DNA of 64,000 nt, from positions 1 to 64,000 of the forward strand of contig JAJZSW010000002.1 of NCBI GenBank assembly GCA_021849505.1, written 5' to 3'. Both the position numbers and the translations under genes were made by a program. Shown here one piece after another: positions 18,901 to 27,480 of the stretch (position 1 is the first letter of the stretch; each line of letters starts with the position of its first letter). A model generated the notes under the pieces. The model was not told the DNA's origin, did not search any database, and was given only the letters and a program-made list of their open reading frames with translations. The DNA is from Pseudomonadota bacterium. Its GTDB lineage: Bacteria > Pseudomonadota > Gammaproteobacteria > Burkholderiales > Rhodocyclaceae.

Positions 18901-19138
18901 CGTCTTGATGACGGCGGCCACCGCGGCATTGGGGCTGATCCCGCTATTGTTGGGCTCGCCGGTCGGCAAGGAACTGGAACAACCCCTGGCGCAGGTGGTA
19001 CTGGGCGGTCTGGTGACATCTACTTTTCTGAACATGATCGTCGTGCCCACGGTTTACAACCGCATCGAACACTGGCGTGAACAGCGCCAACACCGCCATG
19101 CATCGTTGTCATCTATGCAGGAAGAGCCGTTGACCTGA
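15914..19138 (+). CDS. cusA: Heavy-metal RND efflux permease (CusA/CzcA family)
   Basis: 1074 aa, RND topology, TM4 AIAIGEVVDNGIITVENVVRRLR; operon with adaptor and OEP. Confidence 0.88.
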   Translation: MFNRLIAWSLHNRLIVLAVTLVLFVAGGYALQRMPVDVFPEFAPPQVVIQTEVSGMAPQDVESLVTYPLESAINGTPGVTDVRSKTSVGLSTITVIFNANTDVYLDRQLINERIQNVLSRLPAGAKPPVMLPVTSAVGWLVKYSLTSDTLSPEELRTLSDWEIRPRILALGGIASVVSIGGEVKQYQVRLDPTRMLAYQISAEEIRKALERSNTNVPGAFLQQPGQELIVGGVGRITSLDDLKNTIVTIRNGAPITIANVAEVAFGGEIKRGDGAFARKNAVIGTISKAYGADTLTTTYKVEKALAEIKKQLPAGVRMDAQVFRQANFIETAIHNLNVSLLEGALVVIGVLFLFLMNWRASFITFLSMPASFVGGILVMHAFGIGINSMTLGGLAIAIGEVVDNGIITVENVVRRLRLNRNAVRPLPPIEVVFDAVQEILNSVVYATLIVIMIFLPIFFLQELAGRIFSPLGVAYIASVTASLVVAVTMIPALCYLLLVRNQEKAQDEGVVLHATSSRELLADTTPVNEAGEQETRFVLWLKRHFLRLLNLALRKFWWVVGLSLAALVSSLALLPYFGLSFLPEFREGNYIIAMTTLPGTSLEESMRLGALVRQDLLKYPQVVSIDQRAGRSDLDDDAQPPNFSEFDVRLDYSKNPDMPAEVLLEKIRRDLADIPGVVFNVGQFIAHRMDEVQSGVRAQVAIKIFGSNLSTLYQLGQDVQQVLHGVPGAVDINLEQQISVPQVTIRIDRAKAARYGMTVGDIAQDIQMSLNGETLSSVQEGSRTFDLYVRLEHKARNSVDAIRDILVDAPGLNPDGKAKIPLREVADVAVQDEPYSINRESVQRLIVVGFNVQGRDLASVIRDTQSKIDTRVKLPAGYYIEYGGQFESQRQANQTLLSFGALALLGAVILLYKVFGTFREALLVLFNLPLAMIGGIVSLYLAGANMSVAAVIGFITLFGIATRNGIILVTHYNQLRKEGKPLQEVVVQGTLDRLVPVLMTAATAALGLIPLLLGSPVGKELEQPLAQVVLGGLVTSTFLNMIVVPTVYNRIEHWREQRQHRHASLSSMQEEPLT

Positions 19139-19216
19139 GCGGGTGCTTATGTAGGAGCGCAGTTCTTACTGGCAATCCAGAACTTCCCTGATTTATCTAC
19201 CAATGGAGAAAGTGCC

Positions 19217-19651
19217 ATGAACCTCAAGAAAACCCGTACCGCAGTATTTACCGCCCTCCTGCTCACCGGCACAGCCGTCATCTCGCCAGCCCAGGCCAGC
19301 GAAGAGGCGCCCGTGCAGATACCGGCGACGAGTGCCGCCATCTGGCAAGCAATAGACCAACAGGTTGCAGCGTTACGCAAAGCCATCCAAACGGGGGGAT
19401 TCGACGAGGTGCACCATCGCGCTTTTGCCATCCGCGACCTGGTGGCGGCCCTGCCGGCGCGTTCCGGCTCGCTGCCTCCCGAAAAACTCGCACAGATCAA
19501 AACAAACGTACAGTTTGTCGCTACCCTGGCACAGCGGCTGGATGCCACTGGCGATGCCAAGGACAAGGCTGGAACGGAATCGAATTTCAAAAAATTGCAG
19601 GGGATACTGGGTGTGATCCGTGCGGATTATCCAAAAGCCGCCGGTAAATAG
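19217..19651 (+). CDS. Periplasmic hypothetical protein in efflux operon
   Basis: 144 aa, signal peptide ending SPAQA, RBS-like GGAGAAA upstream. Confidence 0.6.
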   Translation: MNLKKTRTAVFTALLLTGTAVISPAQASEEAPVQIPATSAAIWQAIDQQVAALRKAIQTGGFDEVHHRAFAIRDLVAALPARSGSLPPEKLAQIKTNVQFVATLAQRLDATGDAKDKAGTESNFKKLQGILGVIRADYPKAAGK

Positions 19652-19742
19652 TATTGGAGGAGGGTAGTCCATGCACTGTACTTTCCGGGAAAAACAAGAC
19701 CACCGTAAAACTCGCCTCCGCCGGTGAAATGCCTTGAGGGGC

Positions 19743-19773
19743 GCGTCCCCGGCACAGCCCGTGCCGGGGACGC
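19743..19773. repeat. 13-bp perfect inverted repeat with 5-nt loop directly abutting CopR-box 2
   Basis: GCGTCCCCGGCAC-AGCCC-GTGCCGGGGACGC. Confidence 0.8.
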
Positions 19774-19800
19774 ATTACATATTTGTAATTCATCCGTAAG
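19774..19800 (+). promoter_or_regulatory. CopR/CusR box-like site 2 (multicopper oxidase promoter)
   Basis: ATTACATATTTGTAATTCATCCGTAAG; extended similarity to site 1 through GTGTTGGGT.TGC...GCAG.ATGCTGG. Confidence 0.65.
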
Positions 19801-19861
19801 ACTCGTGTTGGGTATGCCCCGGCAGAATGCTGGCAACACTAAATCAGAGGGTGGTTCCCGC

Positions 19862-21556
19862 ATGAAGCATTATTCGATGTCCAATTCTTCATTTCCTTTG
19901 GCTATGCCGAATTTGCCGCGCCGCCGATTCGTTCAGGGGCTTGCCGCGGGTGGCCTGCTGCTCGGCTTGCCGTCGCTTTCTCCACGGGCTTGGGCGGATG
20001 CACCCGCGACCCAGACGGGTAGCGCCCCGGTCCTCCGGGGTACGGAATTCGACCTGGTGATCGCGGAAACGCCGGTCAACTTCACCGGTGCGCCGCGCAT
20101 GGCCACCACCATCAACGGCTTGATCCCCGGCCCCACGCTGCGGCTGCGCGAAGGGGATACCGTGACCATCCGTGTCCACAACCGGCTGGCCGAAGATACC
20201 TCGATCCACTGGCACGGCATCCTCCTGCCCTTCGGCATGGACGGCGTGCCGGGCATCAGCTTCAAGGGCATCCCGCCGGGGGAGACCTTCACCTACCGCT
20301 TCAAGGTGCGGCAGACCGGGACCTACTGGTACCACTCGCACTCCGGCATGCAGGAACAGACCGGCATGTATGGCGCGATCATCATCGACCCGGCTGACGA
20401 CGAACCGCGTGACGAGCGCGACTACGTGGTGCAGCTGTCCGACTGGACCGACGAGGACCCGATGCGGGTGCTCGCCAAGCTCAAGATGCAGGGCGACTAC
20501 TACAACTTCAACCAGCCCACGGCGGTCGACTTTTTCCGCGACGTGGCGAACGAAGGCCTCGGCGCCGCGCTTGACAAGCGCAAGATGTGGAACGAGATGC
20601 GAATGAGCCCAACGGACCTGGCCGACGTGTCCGGCTACACCTACACCTACCTCATGAACGGCACCGCACCTGCCGGCAACTGGACCGGGCTGTTCCGTCC
20701 GGGCGAAAAGGTGAGGCTGCGCTTCATCAACAGCGGTGCGATGACCTTCTTCGACGTCCGCATCCCGGGGCTCAAGATGACCGTGGTCCAGGCCGACGGC
20801 CAGGACGTCGATCCGGTCACGGTGGACGAGATCCGCATCGGCGTGGCCGAGACCTACGACGTGATCGTCACGCCGAAGGACGAGGCCTACACGATCTTCG
20901 CCCAATCAATGGATCGCACCGGCTACGCGCGCGGCACGCTGGCGCCGCGCGTCGGCATGGCGGCGGCGGTGCCCGCGCTGGACAAACCGCAACCGCTCGA
21001 GATGGAGGACATGATGGGCGACATGACCGGGACGGCACGCGCGCACCATGCCAGGACCGAATACGGCCCGAGCGTGGATATGCGCGTGGACACGCCCCGC
21101 ACCGACCTCGACGACCCGGGCGTCGGCCTGCGTGACAACGGGCGGCGCGTCCTGACCTATGCCGACCTGCACACGATCGGCGGTCCGCTTGACAGCCGGG
21201 GGCCTGGGCGGGAAATCGAACTGCATCTCACCGGCAACATGGAACGCTATACCTGGTCAATCGACGGAGTCGAATTCGGCAGGTCCACGCCCGTGCATTT
21301 CCGTCACAACGAGCGCCTGCGCGTGGTGTTCGTCAACGACACCATGATGACCCATCCCATGCACCTGCACGGCATGTGGAGCGAACTGGAAAGCCCCGAG
21401 GGGCGCTTCCAGGTACGCAAGCACACCATAGCCGTGCAGCCGGCGCAGCGCGTGAGCTTTCTCGTCACCGCCGACGCGCTGGGCCGCTGGGCGTGGCACT
21501 GCCATCTGCTCATCCACATGGACATGGGCATGTTCCGCGAAGTGGTGGTGGCATGA
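19862..21556 (+). CDS. copA: Copper-resistance multicopper oxidase CopA
   Basis: Tat signal RRRFVQGLAAGGLLLG; HWHGILLP, YWYHSHSGMQEQ, HPMHLHGMW, HCHLLIHMDMGM copper motifs. Confidence 0.93.
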   Translation: MKHYSMSNSSFPLAMPNLPRRRFVQGLAAGGLLLGLPSLSPRAWADAPATQTGSAPVLRGTEFDLVIAETPVNFTGAPRMATTINGLIPGPTLRLREGDTVTIRVHNRLAEDTSIHWHGILLPFGMDGVPGISFKGIPPGETFTYRFKVRQTGTYWYHSHSGMQEQTGMYGAIIIDPADDEPRDERDYVVQLSDWTDEDPMRVLAKLKMQGDYYNFNQPTAVDFFRDVANEGLGAALDKRKMWNEMRMSPTDLADVSGYTYTYLMNGTAPAGNWTGLFRPGEKVRLRFINSGAMTFFDVRIPGLKMTVVQADGQDVDPVTVDEIRIGVAETYDVIVTPKDEAYTIFAQSMDRTGYARGTLAPRVGMAAAVPALDKPQPLEMEDMMGDMTGTARAHHARTEYGPSVDMRVDTPRTDLDDPGVGLRDNGRRVLTYADLHTIGGPLDSRGPGREIELHLTGNMERYTWSIDGVEFGRSTPVHFRHNERLRVVFVNDTMMTHPMHLHGMWSELESPEGRFQVRKHTIAVQPAQRVSFLVTADALGRWAWHCHLLIHMDMGMFREVVVA

Positions 21557-21588
21557 TGCGGCCCGAACGTGCGACGGAGAACCGAACC

Positions 21589-22449
21589 ATGATGAAGCAA
21601 CCCGTTTCCCTCCTTGCCGCCGTGGCGCTGGCGCTCGTGTTTAGCCAGGCATGGGCGCAGGGTGCCGGAAAAGACATGCCTGACATGGCCGACATGAAAC
21701 AGGGCGATAGCATGGACATGGGTTCCATGTCCATGCAGGGCGGCTCGCCTCCGCCCGACGCCCGCGATCCGCATGCCTATTCCGGTGGCTACACGCGGGG
21801 GCCGCTACGACTCGCCGACGAACACCGCTACGGCTCGTTGCTGGTCGACCGGCTCGAAGGCATAGGCGGGGGCGACAACACCTCGACGGAATACGACCTG
21901 CTGGCCCGGTATGGCACCAACTACGATCGCGCCGTGCTCAAGGCCGAAGGCGGCATCGATTCCGGAAAACTTCAGGATGCCCGCACCGAACTGCTGTGGG
22001 GGCACGCGGTCGCCACCTACTGGGACACGCAGCTCGGGGTGCGCTACGACAGCGGAACCGGGCCTGATCGGGGCTGGCTCGCCTTCGGCGTCCAGGGCCT
22101 GGCGCCCTACTGGTTCGAGGTGGATGCCGCCGCGTATGTCGGCGAGCAGGGGCGCACGGCGTTGCGGTTCTCCGCTGAATACGAACTGCTGCTGACCCAG
22201 AAGCTGATCCTGCAACCGCGCTTCGAGGCGAATGCCTACGGCAAGCGTGACGCCGGGCGCGAGATCGGTTCCGGCCTGTCAGACCTGGCCCTGGGGCTGC
22301 GGCTGCGCTACGAAATCCGGCGCGAGTTCGCCCCCTACATCGGCATCGAACGCGTCGCCTTGTCTGGCGAAACAGCGGATTTCGCGCGCGCCGCCGGCGC
22401 GGACACCCAGGAGACGCGCTGGGTTGCGGGCTTGCGCTTCTGGTTCTGA
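21589..22449 (+). CDS. copB: Copper-resistance outer-membrane protein CopB
   Basis: Met-rich N-terminus MPDMADMKQGDSMDMGSMSM; CopB barrel LLVDRLEG...LARYGTNYDRAVLKAEG. Confidence 0.9.
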   Translation: MMKQPVSLLAAVALALVFSQAWAQGAGKDMPDMADMKQGDSMDMGSMSMQGGSPPPDARDPHAYSGGYTRGPLRLADEHRYGSLLVDRLEGIGGGDNTSTEYDLLARYGTNYDRAVLKAEGGIDSGKLQDARTELLWGHAVATYWDTQLGVRYDSGTGPDRGWLAFGVQGLAPYWFEVDAAAYVGEQGRTALRFSAEYELLLTQKLILQPRFEANAYGKRDAGREIGSGLSDLALGLRLRYEIRREFAPYIGIERVALSGETADFARAAGADTQETRWVAGLRFWF

Positions 22450-22488
22450 GCAATTTTTCGGACGGTGTGATTTTATGGAGAAACGAGT

Positions 22489-22959
22489 ATGAAGAAGACG
22501 ATGTGGGTTCTTGGTCTGGGTATGTTGCCTGTGTTCGCCCTGGCCGGCGGCATGCACGAAGGCGGGCACGGACACGAGGAAACCCTGGCCTACGGCGAAC
22601 CGGGCGACGCCGGGCGCGTCACCCGTACCGTGGTGGTGGCGGCTACGGACAGCATGCGCTACCAGCCGGATGCGATTACGGTGAAGCGTGGCGAGACGGT
22701 CAGGTTTGTCGTGAAGAACACCGGGAAGCTGTCGCACGAGTTCGTGCTGGGCGATGCGGAATCGCTCAAGGAGCATGCCGAGACGATGCGCAAATACCCG
22801 GATATGGAGCACGCCGATCCCAACATGACGAAGGTGGCACCGGGCGAGACCGGAACCCTGGTCTGGAAATTCACTCAAGGCGGAAAAGTGCAGTTCGCCT
22901 GCCTGGTGCCCGGTCATTACGAGGCCGGCATGAAGGGCAGCATCCAGGTGAGTCGATAG
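22489..22959 (+). CDS. Plastocyanin/azurin-like cupredoxin
   Basis: Signal peptide; SHEFVLGDAES and FACLVPGHYEAGMKG copper-ligand motifs. Confidence 0.85.
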   Translation: MKKTMWVLGLGMLPVFALAGGMHEGGHGHEETLAYGEPGDAGRVTRTVVVAATDSMRYQPDAITVKRGETVRFVVKNTGKLSHEFVLGDAESLKEHAETMRKYPDMEHADPNMTKVAPGETGTLVWKFTQGGKVQFACLVPGHYEAGMKGSIQVSR

Positions 22960-22977
22960 GAAAACGACGAAAGGAGT

Positions 22978-23316
22978 ATGAGCATGAAAAGCACGATGTG
23001 GTCAATAGTTATCGCGGCCGCCCTTGGCATGGGCACGGGCGGAGGTTCGGTTGCTCTCGCCGGTGAGGCCGCGCAGACGCAGGCGCAGACCGTCTCGGCG
23101 ACCGGTGTCGTCCAACAGGTGAATACCGCCAATGGCAAGGTCAAAATCGCACACGATCCCATCCAGGCATTGGGTTGGCCCAAGATGATGATGTTTTTCC
23201 GCGTGAAGGACGCCGCGGTGCTGGAAGGCGTGGCCCAGGGCGATGCGGTGCGCTTCGAGTTGGAGAAGGGGCCGACCGGGATGGTGATCACGCGCATCGA
23301 GAAGGCAGCCAAGTAA
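22978..23316 (+). CDS. cusF: CusF-like periplasmic copper-binding protein
   Basis: HDPIQALGWPKMMMFFRV matches the CusF H/W/M ligand region. Confidence 0.88.
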   Translation: MSMKSTMWSIVIAAALGMGTGGGSVALAGEAAQTQAQTVSATGVVQQVNTANGKVKIAHDPIQALGWPKMMMFFRVKDAAVLEGVAQGDAVRFELEKGPTGMVITRIEKAAK

Positions 23317-23462
23317 GTCGAGCCCTGCTGCGCCCGGCGCATCTCCCAGTCCGGTGGGGGACAGGCATCGGGCGGCAGTTTAGCTCGGGTAGTACTCGCA
23401 GATGAAGCAAGGCTCTTCGGACCGGGCGTATTTTCGAGGATGGAAAATCAGGGCCAGCAAAG

Positions 23463-23489
23463 ATGACGCAAATGTAATTCATTTGTCAG
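23463..23489 (+). promoter_or_regulatory. CopR/CusR box-like site 3 (DUF411 gene promoter)
   Basis: ATGACGCAAATGTAATTCATTTGTCAG; CAAAGATGACGCAA context shared with site 4. Confidence 0.55.
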
Positions 23490-23536
23490 GTTGATATGCG
23501 AAATCTTGTTCCATACTGAATTTCGTTTTCCCAAGA

Positions 23537-23977
23537 ATGCCTCGTATGAAAAGTATCGTTGCCAGTTTTCTTGCCATTGCCCAGATGTCCTGGGCTGCCC
23601 CGGCAGTTCCGGTGATTGATGTCTACAAGAGCCCGACTTGCGGGTGCTGCAAGGGGTGGATCGATTATCTCAGGGAAAATGGATTCTCCGTCAGAAGCCA
23701 CGACACGGACAACGTCGTTCAGCACAAGGTTCGGTTCGGCGTACCGTCTGGCTACGGTTCCTGCCATACCGCTGAGATTGGTGGTTATCTGGTCGAAGGT
23801 CACGTCCCGGCCAGGGAAATCAGGCGCCTGCTCAAGGAAAGCCCGCAGGCCCGCGGCCTCACCGTGCCGGCCATGCCGATCGGCTCGCCCGGCATGGAAG
23901 CGGATGGCCGCAAGGATCCCTATAAGGTTTTTCTCGTGGAGCGGGATGGGTCCGTCCAGACCTACGCCCAATACTGA
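23537..23977 (+). CDS. DUF411 metal-binding protein
   Basis: VYKSPTCGCCKGWIDYLRENGF ... GSCHTAEIGGYLVEGHVPA. Confidence 0.88.
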   Translation: MPRMKSIVASFLAIAQMSWAAPAVPVIDVYKSPTCGCCKGWIDYLRENGFSVRSHDTDNVVQHKVRFGVPSGYGSCHTAEIGGYLVEGHVPAREIRRLLKESPQARGLTVPAMPIGSPGMEADGRKDPYKVFLVERDGSVQTYAQY

Positions 23978-24026
23978 AAGAAAAAACAAACCGTAATTCT
24001 CTCTTTACCCACGCAAAGGAGTCACC

Positions 24027-24530
24027 ATGAAATGCCACGCACTGTTTGCCACCCTGATGCTTTCCACCTTGGCCATGCAGCCTGTTTTTGCGGACGACGC
24101 GCACCATCCCGATCAAAAAGCCGGTGCGGCAGCACCCACTGCCGATCAGACGATCCAGAAGATGGAGGCCAATACCAAACGAATGCAGCGTCAGTTGGAG
24201 CAGATGGCCAAGTCCAAAGACCCGAGTCAGCGCCAGAAATTGCTGCAGGAGCACATGCAGACCATGCAGGAAAACATGATGGCGGCGAAAAGCATGATGG
24301 GCGGCATGATGGACTGTCCGATGATGAAAGGCGGGATGATGGGCGGCGGCATGGGCATGATGGGGGGTGGCGGGATGATGGGCCAGGGCATGCCGGGTGG
24401 CATGGCTGGGCAGGACGACATGATGGCCAAGCGCATGGACATGATGGAGAAGCGCATGGACATGATGCAGATGATGATCCAATCGAATAGGGGCAAGCCT
24501 CAGGGCAGCCCTGAGGAACCGGCCAAATGA
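24027..24530 (+). CDS. Methionine-rich periplasmic protein (putative Cu(I)-binding)
   Basis: 167 aa, signal peptide, dense MM/MGGM motifs. Confidence 0.75.
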   Translation: MKCHALFATLMLSTLAMQPVFADDAHHPDQKAGAAAPTADQTIQKMEANTKRMQRQLEQMAKSKDPSQRQKLLQEHMQTMQENMMAAKSMMGGMMDCPMMKGGMMGGGMGMMGGGGMMGQGMPGGMAGQDDMMAKRMDMMEKRMDMMQMMIQSNRGKPQGSPEEPAK

Positions 24531-24589
24531 TGGCCGTTCGCGACGGAAATTGCCGTCGTGTTTAGTTAGCTAAAGTGAAGGAGCAAGTC

Positions 24590-24871
24590 ATGAAAGCTGC
24601 TATTGCATTCGCTACCCTGGCCTTGCTGGCCACCCCGGCATGGGCTTATCACCAAGACAGCGACCCCGACATGAAACAGAGCATTACCAATGTGCATGAC
24701 AGTCATTTCCCCCACGTTGACGGGGACAGCCATGATCCGGAAAGGGGGAGCGGCGATACGTATGGTTCGATCCTGCTCGATGTTCAGGCGGGTGAGCGAC
24801 ATGTGCCGCACAAGCCTGGCGATAGCCATGCCCCCGGGAAAGGTAGCGGCGATACTTATCTCGACAACTGA
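24590..24871 (+). CDS. Small secreted hypothetical protein with two 20-aa repeats
   Basis: Signal peptide MKAAIAFATLALLATPAWA; HFPHVDGDSHDPERGSGDTY / HVPHKPGDSHAPGKGSGDTY. Confidence 0.7.
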   Translation: MKAAIAFATLALLATPAWAYHQDSDPDMKQSITNVHDSHFPHVDGDSHDPERGSGDTYGSILLDVQAGERHVPHKPGDSHAPGKGSGDTYLDN

Positions 24872-24896
24872 TTTATAAAACAGCCAATAGAAAGCA

Positions 24897-24918
24897 CCCA
24901 GCGGTGCAAGCCGCTGGG
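24897..24918. other. Intergenic hairpin without a T-tract
   Basis: CCCAGCGG-TGCAAG-CCGCTGGG. Confidence 0.5.
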
Positions 24919-24968
24919 GTCTGAGGGTGTATCGCGTTGCCATGTGCCAATCAGAATAAGGGTCGGAA

Positions 24969-25181
24969 ATGTGGGGCTTTGAACACTATGGTATGGGATG
25001 GGAAATGATCCTGGTCTGGCTTATCCCGATTCTGCTGGTCGCACTTGTCATGCTCTACGGTATCCGCGGCCGGAATGGGAAACCTGAGCGCACAGCCCTG
25101 GACATCCTGGAAGCACGTTATGCACGTGGCGAAATCGACCGGGAAGAGTTTCTGAAACGGCGCGCCGATCTAGCAGGGTGA
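24969..25181 (+). CDS. SHOCT-domain membrane protein
   Basis: One TM plus ALDILEARYARGEIDREEFLKRRADL. Confidence 0.85.
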   Translation: MWGFEHYGMGWEMILVWLIPILLVALVMLYGIRGRNGKPERTALDILEARYARGEIDREEFLKRRADLAG

Positions 25182-25377
25182 TGTTGTGACCATTTGGCCA
25201 ACGAATGAACCTGGAGGCCAAATTCGGCGTCGGCAGCCGTTGGCGGCTTGGTATGCAAGCCACACCTTCTCTGTGCGCCCGGCGATCCAGGACACTGGCC
25301 GATCGGGGTCGGGCAAAGCGTTACGGTGCACATTGAATAGTCGCAATTGCATCTCAAGCAACCGAAGGAGGATGACA

Positions 25378-25848
25378 ATGAAATCTATTCTAAATGTACT
25401 GCTGGCACTGACCACGGTCGTGGCAACCGCTACCCTGGCAGGGAAGTTATCCATGCCCCCGAACTTCAGCGAGCAGGCGGGCCCGGAAACCGTGTTGCGC
25501 GCCTATCCCCTCGGTGTCATCACCAAACAAGCCGCTTTCATCCACCATGGCAAAGCCGTCCGTACCTTGATCCTGCCCAACGGCAAGGAAGGTTGGGTAT
25601 ACGAGGTGGGTGGCAAGCAAGCCAAAACCTACCAGCATCCCACAAAGGAAAAGCAAAAGCACACTGTCTATGAAACCGAGCCGGGGAACGGTGTGCGCAC
25701 CTATACCCTGGTGTTCGACAACAAGGGTGTGGTCATCGACGTGCTTTACAACGAGCAAGGGCGACACGACGGCCTCACTGCCCTGCAGGTGCAGCGCAAA
25801 CTTCGCGGCGAGGGAACTCGCAAAGACGAAGGCGACGGCGTGAAATGA
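25378..25848 (+). CDS. Periplasmic hypothetical protein (SmpA/OmlA-like fold suspected)
   Basis: AAGGAGG upstream, signal peptide; ETVLRAYPLGVITKQ...YTLVFDNKGVVIDVLYNEQG. Confidence 0.6.
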   Translation: MKSILNVLLALTTVVATATLAGKLSMPPNFSEQAGPETVLRAYPLGVITKQAAFIHHGKAVRTLILPNGKEGWVYEVGGKQAKTYQHPTKEKQKHTVYETEPGNGVRTYTLVFDNKGVVIDVLYNEQGRHDGLTALQVQRKLRGEGTRKDEGDGVK

Positions 25849-25923
25849 CAAAGGCCATGATGCATAGGCAGATGATAGGGGCTGAACAATTTATGAAACC
25901 AATAATATTTAAGGAGGTGCGTC

Positions 25924-26178
25924 ATGGCCGGCTTCTGGAAAGTGCATGCGTTTTCGCTGGCGACCACTCTGGGTATGGCTTACATCCTCTGCGCCATTTT
26001 CGACGTACTATTCCCGCCCTTTGGACTGCTGGCCGCGCTTGCACCGGCCAGCCCGTGGCCGATTTCCGGCAGTCCCATCGCTTTCCTGGCGGGGTTCGCG
26101 CTGTTCACCGCCACAGGTTTTGTGCTTGGCACGCTCTATGGAATCGCGTGGGGGTTCTGGAGCAAAAAACTGCGGTGA
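25924..26178 (+). CDS. DUF5676-type small membrane protein
   Basis: 84 aa, two TM, LATTLGMAYILCAIFDVLFP ... GFVLGTLYGIAWGFW; AAGGAGG upstream. Confidence 0.75.
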   Translation: MAGFWKVHAFSLATTLGMAYILCAIFDVLFPPFGLLAALAPASPWPISGSPIAFLAGFALFTATGFVLGTLYGIAWGFWSKKLR

Positions 26179-26311
26179 GAAGCGTCGTGGATAGGGATAT
26201 CCTGGGAAAAGGTCGGCTGGTCACCACTCTGGGTCGTCGCGCTTTTCGTGACGCGCAACGATAACGGGCAGTCGGATAAGTGAAGTTTTTACCCATATAG
26301 GAGATCAAGTT

Positions 26312-26539
26312 ATGAACGTCAGGATCATTGCTACACGCAGTTGCAGCCACTGCCACAACCTTGAACGCGAGCTCAAAGATTTGGCTGTCGCCTACGAAGT
26401 GCTGTTCGTAGAGGACCATCCGGAAATGGTGCAGCGATATAGCATCCGGCACTCACCCAACCTGGTTGTCGATGACGAAGTGGTGTTCCGCCGCCAGCCA
26501 ACCGAAGGTGAGTTGCGAGCGCTCTTCACGAGTAGCTAA
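26312..26539 (+). CDS. Glutaredoxin-like thiol protein (CSHC)
   Basis: 75 aa, RIIATRSCSHCHNLERELKDL, SPNLVVDDEVV. Confidence 0.75.
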   Translation: MNVRIIATRSCSHCHNLERELKDLAVAYEVLFVEDHPEMVQRYSIRHSPNLVVDDEVVFRRQPTEGELRALFTSS

Positions 26540-26771
26540 GGGCGCGTGGCGCTCGCAGTGTTCGTGTTCGGCTGGATGGGGCTGCCTGTTCCTGGATCGA
26601 TCGGGGCCATTCGACATTGCCGCCCTGACCAACTGAGCACATCTGACAAGACGCTGGCGAAGGGTTGGTGGAGACTCTAAAAGTTCGATGATTGGACTTT
26701 CTGGGCTCCATTAAGGTGTCTCCCGCTGGGAGCGTATGGTGGGTCATTTTCTAAAACCGAAAGGAAGAATC

Positions 26772-27167
26772 ATGAAACAGCACGTCACTTTATCCACGTT
26801 GTTGTCTTCCCTGGCCGCGGCCGGTGTTTTCGCGCTGGCACTTCCGGCCAATGCCCAAATGGGGTCGGGCATGATGGATGCTAAAAAAGACGGGCAGTGC
26901 CCCGGGGCGCAGCAAATGTCAACCACGGAGCGTGACATGGCCGATCAGATGATGGGTATGTCCGGGGAGATGTCCAAAGGCACTATGAGTGGAGCGCAGC
27001 AAAAGCAGATGAGCGAACGCATGCGCAAGATGGCGACCATGATGAACGACATGTCAGGGATGATGGGCAAGGGCATGATGATGGACGCCGACACCCAGAA
27101 GCGCATGGACCAGATGCGCAAGCAGATGGACGAGATGATGCACGGCGACGCACCCAGGAAGAAGTGA
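26772..27167 (+). CDS. Second Met-rich periplasmic protein
   Basis: Signal peptide ending ALPANA; ADQMMGMSGEMSKGTMSG...MATMMNDMSGMMGKGMMMD. Confidence 0.75.
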   Translation: MKQHVTLSTLLSSLAAAGVFALALPANAQMGSGMMDAKKDGQCPGAQQMSTTERDMADQMMGMSGEMSKGTMSGAQQKQMSERMRKMATMMNDMSGMMGKGMMMDADTQKRMDQMRKQMDEMMHGDAPRKK

Positions 27168-27179
27168 TCTTGGGCAGGG

Positions 27180-27210
27180 CCCGGCAGAGAAGTTTTCGCC
27201 GGGTTTCTTA
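27180..27210 (+). terminator. Rho-independent terminator-like hairpin
   Basis: CCCGGC-AGAGAAGTTTTC-GCCGGG followed by TTTCTT, just after the Met-rich gene. Confidence 0.55.
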
Positions 27211-27480
27211 ATGCAGGATAAAAGGCCGAGCGTGATGACGATAACCCATCCCAACATGCGCAGTGCCATGCAGGGGCGGAATGCGCGCTGACCTGTCATA
27301 TCTGTGTTCGCGCCATTCGAACGGGAGGAAGATCGGTCCCGCTTTTTTTGGACAAAATGCGCTCCCCATCACAGATAAGGAACGCAATCTAGGGTCGCCC
27401 GAGGGCGAAAATTAACAATTTAATGTAACTGCTAGCGGTGGAAAGGTTTTTTTCAGGATGTAAAGGCGAAAGGAAAAGCC

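Noticed and set aside
24541-24558. CGACGG-AAATTG-CCGTCG hairpin as a terminator
   Set aside because: 6-bp stem and a poor T-tract (TGTTTAG); the next gene follows within 40 bp, so termination is doubtful.
24722-24859. Considered as a CRISPR-like or DNA-level tandem repeat
   Set aside because: Only two imperfect units, in frame within a coding region; it is a protein repeat.
27395-27435. Possible fifth copper box (TCGCCCGAGGGCGA / ATTAACAATTTAATGTAAC) upstream of the Cu ATPase
   Set aside because: Does not align with the four-site consensus and has no clear CueR-type dyad; too weak to claim.
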